Positions 47,837 through 57,237 of a stretch of DNA of 64,000 nt are shown here, in pieces (positions within the stretch are counted from its first letter, which is position 1; every line of letters starts with the position of its first letter). This DNA is from Rhodeus uyekii (Eukaryota; Chordata; Actinopteri; Cypriniformes; Acheilognathidae). A model generated the notes under the pieces. It saw nothing but the letters and a program-made list of their open reading frames with translations, searched no databases and was not told the origin of the DNA. Where the stretch lies: positions 992,001 to 1,056,000 of the forward strand of contig JAWRVZ010000131.1 of the NCBI GenBank assembly GCA_037043235.1, given 5' to 3'. The position numbers and the translations under genes are program-made.

Positions 47837-48089
47837 CGATACATATTATGGTGTTCTACACTCATCAATGACAGTAGTATCTTGAAACTCCAGTAATGAC
47901 GACGATGACAGACCTGTGCGGTTCGATGAATGTGATGATGATGATGATGGTGTTACTGCACTGGTATAATGAGGCCTTTAAATCAGTTTGGGAAGCGCCT
48001 CATCATCAGATATTGGTGCTGGATCGTCAACATTTGCTTCTGAGAGAGGTGAAGATGAACATGAACCGCGAAGTGGCGAGGGATTACTG
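47603..48089. mobile_element. pogo/Tigger-type MITE
   Basis: The left end CAGTGATCCCTCG followed by 'tttatcgcggtt' and the right end 'aaccgcgaagtggcgaggg' plus ATTACTG form an imperfect inverted repeat of about 25 bp, typical of pogo/Tigger elements. TA precedes the left end; the right flank reads CA, one base off a TA duplication. Near the right end one frame reads GSSTFASERGEDEHEPRSGE, probably the last codons of a transposase. The catalytic core is gone. A (CT)n microsatellite has expanded inside it at 47804-47833. Confidence 0.7.
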
Positions 48090-48247
48090 CATTCTGTTTG
48101 GTCTAAATAAATTAACACAAATCTAAAGTCAGTTTGTTTTTAATTCTGCAAATTAATTGAGGCTTCACATTATAAATTACAGTATGAAATTACAGATTCA
48201 CTAAAGATTGCATTCAACAGTTTTATTAAATTATGTGTTTTTAAAAG

Positions 48248-48660
48248 TTAAAGGTGCAGTAAGCAATTTCTTAGAAATACTGTTGATATTTGAAATCAAC
48301 ACTTTTGGGTCAAAGTATGCTTTGACCCAAAAGTATGCTTTGACCCAAAAGTAACCACTAGTAACTGCCACATCAGTCTGGTCACACAAGTATGGATGAA
48401 ATGATTCAACAACAGCATATCTTGGTTCTGTGAAACATCAATAAAACAATGTTACTCCTGTATCGAGCAGAAAACAAAGGAACTTGGGCTTCTACAGCTG
48501 CGCTGTAAAGCTTTTCCAATATTTCAAGCTCTTGCTTAATCGTAACCTAACCTTTTATTCTTCGGTAATATCCTAGCCATCTCTCTTTTTACAAATGTCC
48601 CGCTCTCTCTCCACCCCCATCAGTGGATACACGGATACACCCCCTATTGCTGATTGGCTA
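48248..48660 (+). repeat. dispersed repeat fragment containing a palindrome
   Basis: Starts 'aaaggtgcagtaagcaattt', a terminus I associate with a common fish DNA repeat. Within it, 48301-48334 is a palindrome (15-bp arms ACTTTTGGGTCAAAG / CTTTGACCCAAAAGT around TATG), and the 18-bp unit ATGCTTTGACCCAAAAGT is repeated in tandem at 48317-48334 and 48335-48352. No right end placed. Confidence 0.5.
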
Positions 48661-49120
48661 CAAAGATATTTTGATACGATTAATCGGTCTGATACACTTT
48701 ATTTTTCTCCTATTTACACAGCCAGGACTATATACAAACATTGTTTTGTTCAGCACACATAGAACAGACATCCAGCAAATATTCAAAAAACAAAACAATA
48801 GTTTAGTTCAACATTGTTTCTCTGAAATTGCTTTCTGGTCATTTAACATTAGAATACATTTTGCCTTGACTTACTGCTTACTTGAAGGCTGAAATTCACT
48901 ACAAGAATTATCTGAGCAGATTTTATTAAAATGCTAGGCATCACAGACTTGTTGACTTTTTAAATGGCTACATAGGAAAAACTCTGCGTCAGACATTAAA
49001 CGACTGAGGATCGCACACTACCAGACTTTCACACACTATCAGTCATTTTGACAGCAACAAACTTGGGTAGAAACATGCCTTGTTGCTAGGAGACACCTGA
49101 CAAATAAAATGTTTTACTGC
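48661..49120. other. gene-free stretch
   Basis: No supported gene or element boundary. Confidence 0.45.
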
Positions 49121-49121
49121 A

Positions 49122-49770
49122 TTAATAATAATAATACATTTAACTTTTTTTTTACTCCTTTTTTTTTAAACACGAAGCGCTACAATGCAAATAGCGCAAA
49201 AACATAAATAAAAGCAATAATTACAAAAAACGAAAGAAATTAAGACATGAACACCACCTTAAAAAGATGACGGTTTCTTAAAACTACCTAATGTGGGGGC
49301 ATTCCTAACATTTAAGGGAAGTACAGTCGACAACCTCGGGGCCGCTACATATAAGGGTATTTCACCCATAGTTTTTAATCTGCAACAATGCTGTTTGAGG
49401 CAGAAAGCGTCAGCAGAGCGGAGAGATCTAGAAGGCACATATTGTGTAATTAAATCCCATATGTATGAAGGTGCAGTTCTTTGTACAGCTTTAAATGTTA
49501 AAGTTAGAGTTTTAAAATCAATGCGGTCATGGACCAGAAGCCAGTGTAGGCTCATAAGCACGCCAGAGATGTGCTGACGAGAAGGAGTAAGTGTGAGGAC
49601 ATGTGCAGCTGCGTTCTGTATGTATTGCAGGTGCTTAATAGACTTTGCAGGTAGGCCAATAAAAAGGTCATTACATATTGAACCCGAGAGGCAAAAAATG
49701 CATAGACAGATCTGTAAAAGCAGATCAAAATATCAAACTTGTTTGATATCCTCTGACTGCATAGAATCAT
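49122..49770 (-). mobile_element. LINE 3' end, L2/Rex-like, minus strand
   Basis: The minus-strand translation carries the classic C-terminus of a fish LINE reverse transcriptase: SLHWLLVHDRIDFKTLTLTFK, then APSYIWDLI, VPSRSLRSADAF, RLKTMG, VAAPRLSTVLPLNVRNAPTL and SFK. Frame shifts separate this from the upstream part (near 49560-49770). A 3' tail of 'aaatgtattattattatt' type lies at about 49122-49140. The copy is 5'-truncated and inactive. It meets a plus-strand LINE end at about 49771. Confidence 0.7.
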
Positions 49771-49985
49771 AGTCTGAGTCTAGAACTTCTCACTTTTTTA
49801 ATATTATATTAAAACTCATTTTTTTAAACCAGTTTACTTATGATTTCACGTGTTGAGTAATGTCTTCTTCCTTAGTGTCTTAATGAATATTATAGTTTGT
49901 TTTGTCTATTGATGTTTTAGTAAGGTTTGTAAGGTGACCTAGAGTGTCATGAAAAGCTCCTATAAATAAAATGAAACGAAGTGAA
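49771..49985 (+). mobile_element. LINE 3' tail, plus strand
   Basis: The end of a LINE reading frame and its 3' UTR in the opposite direction to 49122-49770. The terminal motif is 'ttgtaaggtgacctagagtg' then 'cctataaataaaatg', typical of the same LINE group. Only about 215 bp remain. Confidence 0.55.
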
Positions 49986-49989
49986 AATT

Positions 49990-52000
49990 AATGACAGAAA
50001 TTTCAGTCATATACTATTTGATTTGTGAAATCAGTCAACTGATTTGCAAGATTGGCTTTAACATTCTGCAGCTAGTCTTGACTTATCCAGACTGCCGATC
50101 AGGGCAAAAGTCATAAAGTGTATTCCAACCCTAAATGTAAAAAATGTGAAATATCACAATTAAATAGTTGATAGTTGAAAGGGTTCCGATGTACATCGTG
50201 GATCCTTACCAACATTACAGCGCCTCAGAAACCTCTGCCAATTTAATCACTTTCAGAGTGAAAGGGGTTTAATTAATGTGTAGCCTGACTTCCAGATCTC
50301 CAGACATTGCTTGTTTGAGCAGTCAAAAGTCCCAATGTCTAAATGAACCAATGGTGTAAGCAGAGCCCAAAAATAACAGGACTGCATGTTTTAACTGGAC
50401 TATGGCAGATGGGAAAAGTGTTTGGGAAAGCAGTTAGAAAACAGTCATTATTTTAGCAATTTCATTCGCTGCTGCTAATGATACAGAAATTACATACTTC
50501 ATACTTTTCATTCATAGGGATATTTAGCGCTGTGATACTAATTCAAAGGTAATTAATATGAAGAGCTTTCAGAATGACTATGTAATAAAATGAGCTTATA
50601 AATTTGATCCGTCTGACCTACTGAAGTCAGTCATTCGTAGAGGAACAGTAATCAAGGTTATAAGAAACTAGGGTCCTGAAAACACTGTCTTGCTATAGAG
50701 CTCTGCTTTCAGTTTTATGCATGTGGATGTAAAATGAGATGTGTGTGAGAGTCTGATTTATTCACGTGCAAGCCAGGAACCATTCACATTATTAATTATT
50801 TTGTTATGCAATTGCGTGACTGGAAAATACTGCCTGTGGTCTTTTCACTCACCACTCTAGGACTGTACCGGTCAGCAGATCTGTTTATTTTTCTTTTATC
50901 TTCATCCATATTCCCTACATATTAGCAACTTAGAGCTACAGCATACCACTATAATTTCGTCTCGCTCTGCAAACTGATGCAATGCATTTTCTTGTCTGCA
51001 CAAAAAACATTTCAGCACATTCATCCAAACAAAATACAATTCTTTCTCTGTTACTCCTCGAATGATTGTCCCAATCTTGCACTTTCTTCCTGAAATAGCT
51101 ACCCATGTTGATTGGCTCTAGTGCACAGATATTCCCAGTTGACTACTGGACCAAAATAAATCCTAGCCAAATTTCAGACCGCAATGTCACTATTTTCACA
51201 ATGAGCCGTTTCATTCAATCATGTCTTACCAATATTGACCATCCCCAAAATAGTCTCAGTCCATATTAAACCAGACATCATGACCGTAAACCTAACAATA
51301 CATAACTGCACTATTTCACGCTGTAAGTTTGCTGGTCTTGCGATCTTGTCCTGCAGTCCACTCCAAATCACTGCAGGTTTCTTCCCATGAGCTGCACCAA
51401 CACCTGGTTGCCACAGCAACACCCTCCTAATTGGCTGACTGGGATGGACACAGTGTGATTGTTGTTGCAGTATACTTTTATACAGTATACCTCTGAGGAA
51501 TCAGCTTTCCTAAAAGTCAGGAATGATCTACCAGTTATATAGAAAGATCTATAGTCCATGGTGTGTGTCCACATTTAGGCATCACTGAATGTGTGTTTTT
51601 TGGGTGACGTGTGAAGGAATGGCTTTCTTGTCGTTTCTCTCTCTTTATCCAGAGAGCTTAAGGGACTGACTGCACCCAGTGGAATGCAGCCATTCTTTGC
51701 CTCCACAAAGGAGAGCATGAGATGGGAACAAAGAAGGTCTTTGTGTCCCTTTCCCACCCTCTTGCTTCCTCCCCCTCCTTCTTTCCCTTTCTGTCTTTAG
51801 CACCCTCTGTCTTTCCTCTGCAGAGGCCATTGTGCTTTTGAGCAGCGGTGTCAGGAGTCATGAGCGCTGAGCTTGTTCTCGCTTTTATTATTTCATTTAG
51901 CTTTTCACCTGAGAATCTACCCTCATATGTGCTTGTTTAAGCAGAACTTGGTGTCCATATCTACTTAAGATATTTACTTTGGAAGTGTATAACCAGAACA
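49990..52000. other. gene-free stretch
   Basis: No supported gene. Short ORFs show no domain. Confidence 0.5.
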
Positions 52001-52002
52001 TT

Positions 52003-52003
<1 letters not shown>

Positions 52004-52079
<76 letters not shown>
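52004..52079. repeat. long (AT)n microsatellite
   Basis: About 38 consecutive AT dinucleotides; likely cruciform-prone and length-polymorphic. It lies 340 bp left of the DIRS element. Confidence 0.95.
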
Positions 52080-52085
<6 letters not shown>

Positions 52086-52418
52086 CATACACATACATGC
52101 ACACACATTCTACTATATAGAAATACTATTCTTCAGTCTTAGAATATGTTGAATTTACTTAATTCTTATATCTGTTTGTGTGTGTATATCGTGATATTGA
52201 AGATATATCTAGGTCTGGGAAAAGTTAAACGATACAAATCTAATTGTAAAACACCTTTATAAAAAATGATGTAAACTTCATAAAACAAATGGTTTAAATC
52301 TGTTAGATTTATTGAAACCACTGGGACATAAAAGTTCCAATAGGTGAAAAGCGGCATAAACACAACCAGTCAGCAGAATAGAACATTTATAGAATAGAGA
52401 GGGATGAGAGGAAATCTT

Positions 52419-52590
52419 GTTCCCTTTCATGGGAACTTCGAGCTGCGTCAGAAAACGCTAGGGGAAACCCTTGACGTCAGTCACGTGAAGATGTGTACAA
52501 CCAATGGGAATTTTACGCGTGTGAATGCGAGTCACGGAAGTGACGTCATGAACAGAGCATAAAAGCGCGCCGGAACCCGGAAGTGACAGC
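52419..52590 (+). repeat. left inverted terminal repeat of the DIRS element
   Basis: 52442-52590 is the exact reverse complement of 57388-57536 (149 bp, no mismatch). Outside this core the left end is only 23 bp and forms a small hairpin (GTTCCC / GGGAAC). Weaker similarity continues inward to about 52601. Confidence 0.95.
52472..52590 (+). promoter_or_regulatory. DIRS promoter inside the left terminal repeat
   Basis: Contains, in order, a CRE-type TGACGTCA (52472-52479), an E-box CACGTG (52482-52487), a CCAAT box in 'acaaccaatggg' near 52500, a second perfect TGACGTCA (52541-52548) and a TATA-like CATAAAAG near 52558-52565. It lies about 105 bp before the gag ATG. This is a compact RNA polymerase II promoter layout. 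Activity is inferred. Confidence 0.6.
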
Positions 52591-52669
52591 TTTGAGTGTC
52601 TTCAGCGTGCGTGTGTCAGAGAGTTTGTGCTTGCGAGTTTCAAACCTCCCATTGGATTGCGTTGTGATT

Positions 52670-54133
52670 ATGGCGGAGCAGACATTTAGATCGTGTGTTT
52701 CTCCTTGCACTCGTTTCATTACGGGAAAGGACACACACATTCAGTGCGTTGTCTGTCTGGGAGCGGAGCACGCTCGGTCAGCGCTTGAGGGCGGTGATTG
52801 TGAGAACTGCGAGAGGTTCTCATTGCGTACTCTCCGCTCCCGTCTGGCAGTATTTGCGGATACTAACCAGACTCGCGTTCTTCAAGGTTCGGGACCCGCT
52901 GCGGCTGAGGCTCGGCGGCGTTCTCAATCTTGGGGATCGCAAATGGATCTCACGGAAGGTTGCGGGGCGGGTGAGCCCGCCTCGCAGTTCGACTGTGCTG
53001 ATCCCAGTTCCAGCCGGAGGTTGGAAGCACGCGTTTCAGGCGCGGTTTCTTCCAATCCGACTGGGACTTCGGTGCTGTCATTATCCTGCTCTGAGGAGGA
53101 GGAGGTGATTAGCATCGATCCGGTTGAGGAGGCTTCGCCACCCTCTTCACCGGCGTACGAGGAACTGATCGAGGTTGTGACACGAGCAGTCTCTCGTCTG
53201 GATATTGATTGGCCGGCAGAGACTAGGAACGCCCGTCCCAGCAAAAGTAAGTTGGATGAGCGTTACCTTCCGGCTCGTGTCGCTCCCCAGCGCCGGGCAA
53301 TGCCTTTCTTCCAGGATCTCCATACTGAGGTGTCGAGATCTTGGAAGAAGCCAGCTTCCGATAGGGTGCATACATCGTCTAGTGCGATGTACGCTACTCT
53401 TACCGGAGCTCATCCTTACGGTTACGGAGGGATGCCGAAGGTGGACGAGGCTCTTGCGGGATACCTTGTGCCCCATTCGGCATCCACTATTAAAGCCCCG
53501 GCGCTCCCCACCAAACCGTTGCGAGTCACATCATCACTGGTGGGAAAAGCATATTCTGCCTCTAGTCAGGCTGCAGCGTGCCTGCACACCACGGCACTGC
53601 TGCAGGCCTACCAAGCAGATTTGCTGGGAGACCTCGATCAAGGTGGCGGTATTGGTCCCGAAGCAGTGGCAGAGCTGCGTCGGGCCATGGATTTGTCTCT
53701 CCGAGCCACTAGAGAAACGGCCTTCTCTGTCGGGCGCTCAATGGCAGCTCTGGTGGCTACGGAGAGGCATTTATGGCTCAATCTTTCAGCCATAAAGGAT
53801 AAGGACAAGTTCGTTTTGTTGGACGCCCCTCTGTCCCCTTCGGGCTTGTTCGGCGACGCCGTAAAAAGCGTTGTCGATAAGTTTCAGGAGGCTGCACGAC
53901 AGCAGGTGGCGTTCAGCAAAGTCCTTCCCCGCCACCCTTCACGTGAGCCCAGTAGCCAAACACGGGCTCGCAGTTCCTCGTACAGGGCCTCACAGAAGGA
54001 GAGTGTTGCATCTCGTTTACCTCCCCCTAATAAAGGGAGGTCGGGACAACACTCTCGGGCCCAGCCTTCTGGTAAAAGGATGGATCTGAGGAACGTCCTA
54101 AATGCCAAGAAGGCTACCTCTAAGCGTTCCTGA
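52670..54133 (+). CDS. DIRS Gag-like protein
   Basis: 487 residues if translation begins at the ATG at 52670; the frame is open upstream, but no earlier in-frame ATG was seen. The N-terminus holds a Cys/His array that probably binds zinc and nucleic acid: C9, C13, H23, C26, C29 (in CLG), H34, C44 and C47. A Ser/Glu-rich acidic section follows (around residues 115-165). A conserved middle part then contains RYLPARVAPQRRAMPFFQDL, KVDEALAGYL and DLSLRATRETAFSVGRSMAAL, the pattern of Gag in fish DIRS elements. The C-terminus is basic and Ser/Arg-rich (about residues 425-487), as expected for RNA binding. It presumably packages the element RNA. The stop overlaps the next frame by 32 nt. Confidence 0.85.
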   Translation: MAEQTFRSCVSPCTRFITGKDTHIQCVVCLGAEHARSALEGGDCENCERFSLRTLRSRLAVFADTNQTRVLQGSGPAAAEARRRSQSWGSQMDLTEGCGAGEPASQFDCADPSSSRRLEARVSGAVSSNPTGTSVLSLSCSEEEEVISIDPVEEASPPSSPAYEELIEVVTRAVSRLDIDWPAETRNARPSKSKLDERYLPARVAPQRRAMPFFQDLHTEVSRSWKKPASDRVHTSSSAMYATLTGAHPYGYGGMPKVDEALAGYLVPHSASTIKAPALPTKPLRVTSSLVGKAYSASSQAAACLHTTALLQAYQADLLGDLDQGGGIGPEAVAELRRAMDLSLRATRETAFSVGRSMAALVATERHLWLNLSAIKDKDKFVLLDAPLSPSGLFGDAVKSVVDKFQEAARQQVAFSKVLPRHPSREPSSQTRARSSSYRASQKESVASRLPPPNKGRSGQHSRAQPSGKRMDLRNVLNAKKATSKRS

Positions 54134-56213
54134 CGCCAGAGGCAAGCCGCACCAAGGCGGTCAGCTCCGTGTCCGGTTCCCGAGGGAGCCCGTCTCGGAG
54201 GCACTGCCCCCTCTAAGGAGGGTCCTAGAGCATTCCACCAGTACGGTGTCCGGAAACCCCGGCCCTGTGGTGTCTCTGCTCGTATCAGAGATCAGTCTCG
54301 AGAGGCTGATTCCCTTAGTAGAGTTCCAGGCCGCATGGTTGCGTCTGCCGGGCATCTCTCAATGGGTCCTGCGCACAGTAACCTCCGGGTACAAAATTCA
54401 ATTCGGGGCTTCACCACCCCGTTTTATGGGGATCCTATCGTCCGCGGTAGGGCCCCAGCAGGCTCTGATTATGGAACAGGAAGTAGACTCTCTGCTGGAG
54501 AAAGGGGCCATCGAGTATGTGCCCCTTACAGACAGACAGTCCGGTTTCTTCAGCCGATACTTCATAGTTCCGAAGAAGGATGGAGGGTTGCGGCCCATTC
54601 TGGATTTGCGTCTTCTAAATCGCACTATCTTGCGTCTAAAATTCAAAATGTTGACGCTCAGGCAGATTGTGACGCATATCAGGTCCGAGGACTGGTTCGT
54701 CACAATCGACCTAAAAGACGCATACTTCCACATCTCCATTCTTCCTCAGCATCGGAAGTTCCTACGGTTCGCCTTCGGGGGGAAGGCGTACCAGTATCGT
54801 GTACTTCCGTTCGGCCTATCGCTCTCACCCCGCACGTTCACGAAGGTCGTGGACGCTGCACTGGCTCCGTTGCGGTTACAGGGCATCCGTGTCCTCAATT
54901 ATATAGACGATTGGCTAGTAATAGCCCAATCGTCTCAGTTAGCAGCACGTCATCGAGATGTCGTGCTTGCTCACATGCAAGAGCTGGGGTTAAGGTTGAA
55001 CACCAAGAAGAGTGTGCTTTCTCCTGCTCAGAGAACCACCTTCTTGGGAGTCATTTGGGACTCGGAAACAATGTCTGCTCGGCTATCCCCCGGGCGCATT
55101 CATTCCATTCAATCAACTGTCGAGAGCATAAAATTAGGCCAGCTACGCACTGTCAAACACTTTCAGAGAGTGTTAGGGCTCATGGCAGCAGCGTCCAGCG
55201 TTATACCGCTCGGCCTGCTGCACATGAGACCCCTGCAGTGGTGGCTCAGGACCAAAGGGTTTTCCCCGAGGGGCAACCCGCTTCGCACAATCAAGGTCAT
55301 GAGGCGATGCCTACGCACCTTGACCCTGTGGAAGAACATCTGGTTCCTGTCACAAGGCCCCGTGTTGGGGGCTCCGTCTCGACGAGTAACTCTGTCAACG
55401 GATGCCTCCCTCACAGGTTGGGGGGCGGTTCTGAGGGACCGCTCCTCACAAGGGCTTTGGAGCCTGCGGCACCAGTCCTGGCACATAAACCTGCTGGAGT
55501 TACTGGCGGTCCGCAGAGCGCTACTTGCTTTCCTCCCAGACCTAATTGGGCATCATGTCACTGTTTTCACAGACAGCATGACAGTGGTGGCTTACATCAA
55601 TCACCAGGGAGGTCTTCGTTCTCGTCCGATGTACAAATTGGCGAGACAAGTTCTTCTCTGGGCCCAGGGCAAGCTGCTCTCACTCAGGGCAGCTCACATC
55701 CCTGGAGTCCAGAACATAGGAGCAGACTTCCTGTCGAGGCAGGGGCCGAGGCCCGGGGAATGGCGGCTCCACCCCGAGGTGGTGGAGCAGATTTGGAAGA
55801 GATTCGGGAAGGCACAGGTAGACCTGTTTGCCTCGGTCGAGAATACTCATTGCCCTCTATGGTTCTCCTTAACGTACCCAGCGCCGCTGGGGCAGGATGC
55901 CATGATGCAGGTGTGGCCGAGGCTACACCTGTACGCTTTTCCCCCGATTGTTCTGCTCCCGGGAGTTCTGGCCAAAGTTCGTCGGGACAGGGTCCGTCTC
56001 ACGCTGGTGGCCCCCTTTTGGCCCAGCAGGATCTGGTTCTCGGACCTGATATCCCTCCTAGACGGAGTCCCCTGGGAGATTCCGGTCAGGGGGGATCTTC
56101 TGTCCCAGGCGGAGGGTTGTGTTATTCACCCCCGTCCAGAACTTCTGAAGCTGAAGGTCTGGCCCCTGAGGGGGTCCAGTTCTTCGAATCTGGTCTCACA
56201 GCCGAGGTTGTAG
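54102..56213 (+). CDS. DIRS reverse transcriptase-RNase H polyprotein
   Basis: 703 residues from the ATG at 54102, which overlaps the end of gag by 32 nt in another frame. Reinitiation or frameshifting could express it. Reverse transcriptase lies at about residues 110-330: an FIVPKKDGGLRPILDLRLLN motif, FVTIDLKDAYFHISI near residue 200 with the first catalytic Asp, PFGLSLSPRTF, and YIDD at 267-270 with the two catalytic Asp. RNase H lies at about 425-550: STDASLTGWGAVL, INLLELLAVRRAL, VFTDSMTVVAYIN and HIPGVQNIGADFLSRQ, supplying the D-E-D-D set. The last 150 residues contain VDLFASVENTHCPLWFS and VAPFWPSRIWFSDL. In DIRS elements this position carries a region compared to DAM-type DNA methyltransferases; whether it is active here cannot be told. 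It converts element RNA to circular DNA. Confidence 0.93.
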   Translation: MPRRLPLSVPDARGKPHQGGQLRVRFPREPVSEALPPLRRVLEHSTSTVSGNPGPVVSLLVSEISLERLIPLVEFQAAWLRLPGISQWVLRTVTSGYKIQFGASPPRFMGILSSAVGPQQALIMEQEVDSLLEKGAIEYVPLTDRQSGFFSRYFIVPKKDGGLRPILDLRLLNRTILRLKFKMLTLRQIVTHIRSEDWFVTIDLKDAYFHISILPQHRKFLRFAFGGKAYQYRVLPFGLSLSPRTFTKVVDAALAPLRLQGIRVLNYIDDWLVIAQSSQLAARHRDVVLAHMQELGLRLNTKKSVLSPAQRTTFLGVIWDSETMSARLSPGRIHSIQSTVESIKLGQLRTVKHFQRVLGLMAAASSVIPLGLLHMRPLQWWLRTKGFSPRGNPLRTIKVMRRCLRTLTLWKNIWFLSQGPVLGAPSRRVTLSTDASLTGWGAVLRDRSSQGLWSLRHQSWHINLLELLAVRRALLAFLPDLIGHHVTVFTDSMTVVAYINHQGGLRSRPMYKLARQVLLWAQGKLLSLRAAHIPGVQNIGADFLSRQGPRPGEWRLHPEVVEQIWKRFGKAQVDLFASVENTHCPLWFSLTYPAPLGQDAMMQVWPRLHLYAFPPIVLLPGVLAKVRRDRVRLTLVAPFWPSRIWFSDLISLLDGVPWEIPVRGDLLSQAEGCVIHPRPELLKLKVWPLRGSSSSNLVSQPRL

Positions 56214-57187
56214 AGACCATCCTTCAGTCCAGAGCTCCCTCCACGAGGAAACTCTACGCTCTAAAGTGGAAACTCTTCTCTGCTTGGTGTAGCGTAAGGC
56301 AGTTAAACCCAGTAACCTGTCCCGTTGGCAAAGTGCTGGAGTTCCTGCAGGAGAAGTTTGCGACAGGGTTGGCCCCTTCTACCTTGAAGGTTTATGTGGC
56401 TGCCATAGCGGCTTGCCACATACCTTTGGGAGGGGTGTCCTTGGGCAGGGACCCCCTAGTCTCTCGTTTCCTTCGTGGCACTCTAAGGCTGAGACCTGTG
56501 GCACAGACCAGGGTTCCTGCCTGGGACTTGTCTTTGGTACTCCAAGGCCTGTCCCAGGCACCCTTTGAACCATTAGAGGAGCTTCCTATTAAACTCCTCT
56601 CCCTAAAGACCCTTCTTTTGCTGGCTATCACCTCGCTTAAGAGGGTCGGGGATCTTCAAGCTCTCTCGGTGGTTCCTTCTTGCCTCGAGTTTGCGCCCGG
56701 GATGACGAAGGTTTTTCTTCACCCGAGGCCAGGCTATGTCCCTAAGGTTCTTACGAACGTGGCTCGGTCTATCATGCTACAGGCCTTCTGTCCTCCCCCC
56801 TTTGACGATCATGAGCAGGAGCGAAAGAACAAGGTCTGTCCAGTACGAGTACTGGACGCTTACGTCCTCAGGACTGCTACCTGGCGTAAGTCAAACCAAC
56901 TGTTCGTTTGTTTTGGGACCCCTGAGGGGGCTCCAGCTTCCAAACAAACCCTAAGCCGATGGATAGTCGAGGCTATCTGTCTGGCTTATGAGTCGGCCGG
57001 ACATGCTTCTCCCCTGAGGGTCCGGGCCCACTCCACTAGGAGCGTGGCGACCTCCAAGGCGTTTCTCTCAGGAGTTTCCCTTGCTGATGTTTGTGCTGCG
57101 GCTGGCTGGTCCTCACCGCACACCTTTATGAGATTCTATCAGTTAGATCTCGATTCCGCTCCGGGAACGAGGGTGCTCTCTCAGTGA
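54335..57187 (+). CDS. DIRS tyrosine recombinase frame (functional domain in C-terminal third)
   Basis: The frame is open for 950 codons, but recognisable protein begins only near residue 621 (nt 56195). From there to the end lies a tyrosine recombinase: a SAM-like core-binding part (APSTRKLYALKWKLFSAWC, LAPSTLKVYVAAIAACH), then the catalytic part with Arg770 in SLKRVGDLQAL, His899 and Arg902 in HSTRSVATSKAF, Trp925 in AAGWSSPHTF and nucleophile Tyr935 in RFYQLD. The catalytic set is complete. It would cut and rejoin DNA at the GTT core to integrate the circular copy. Residues 1-620 lie opposite the RT-RH frame and resemble no family, so the true start is uncertain; expression could use an internal start, splicing or frameshifting from the RT-RH frame. 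The stop lies 51 nt before the internal complementary region. Confidence 0.9.
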   Translation: MVASAGHLSMGPAHSNLRVQNSIRGFTTPFYGDPIVRGRAPAGSDYGTGSRLSAGERGHRVCAPYRQTVRFLQPILHSSEEGWRVAAHSGFASSKSHYLASKIQNVDAQADCDAYQVRGLVRHNRPKRRILPHLHSSSASEVPTVRLRGEGVPVSCTSVRPIALTPHVHEGRGRCTGSVAVTGHPCPQLYRRLASNSPIVSVSSTSSRCRACSHARAGVKVEHQEECAFSCSENHLLGSHLGLGNNVCSAIPRAHSFHSINCREHKIRPATHCQTLSESVRAHGSSVQRYTARPAAHETPAVVAQDQRVFPEGQPASHNQGHEAMPTHLDPVEEHLVPVTRPRVGGSVSTSNSVNGCLPHRLGGGSEGPLLTRALEPAAPVLAHKPAGVTGGPQSATCFPPRPNWASCHCFHRQHDSGGLHQSPGRSSFSSDVQIGETSSSLGPGQAALTQGSSHPWSPEHRSRLPVEAGAEARGMAAPPRGGGADLEEIREGTGRPVCLGREYSLPSMVLLNVPSAAGAGCHDAGVAEATPVRFSPDCSAPGSSGQSSSGQGPSHAGGPLLAQQDLVLGPDIPPRRSPLGDSGQGGSSVPGGGLCYSPPSRTSEAEGLAPEGVQFFESGLTAEVVETILQSRAPSTRKLYALKWKLFSAWCSVRQLNPVTCPVGKVLEFLQEKFATGLAPSTLKVYVAAIAACHIPLGGVSLGRDPLVSRFLRGTLRLRPVAQTRVPAWDLSLVLQGLSQAPFEPLEELPIKLLSLKTLLLLAITSLKRVGDLQALSVVPSCLEFAPGMTKVFLHPRPGYVPKVLTNVARSIMLQAFCPPPFDDHEQERKNKVCPVRVLDAYVLRTATWRKSNQLFVCFGTPEGAPASKQTLSRWIVEAICLAYESAGHASPLRVRAHSTRSVATSKAFLSGVSLADVCAAAGWSSPHTFMRFYQLDLDSAPGTRVLSQ

Positions 57188-57237
57188 GCTGAGACACATC
57201 CGTAGGCCGGCGTCGCTGAGGTGACGTTGGTATAACG

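Noticed and set aside
52924..53476. Antisense frames inside DIRS gag
   Set aside because: Shadows of the GC-rich gag coding sequence; no motifs.
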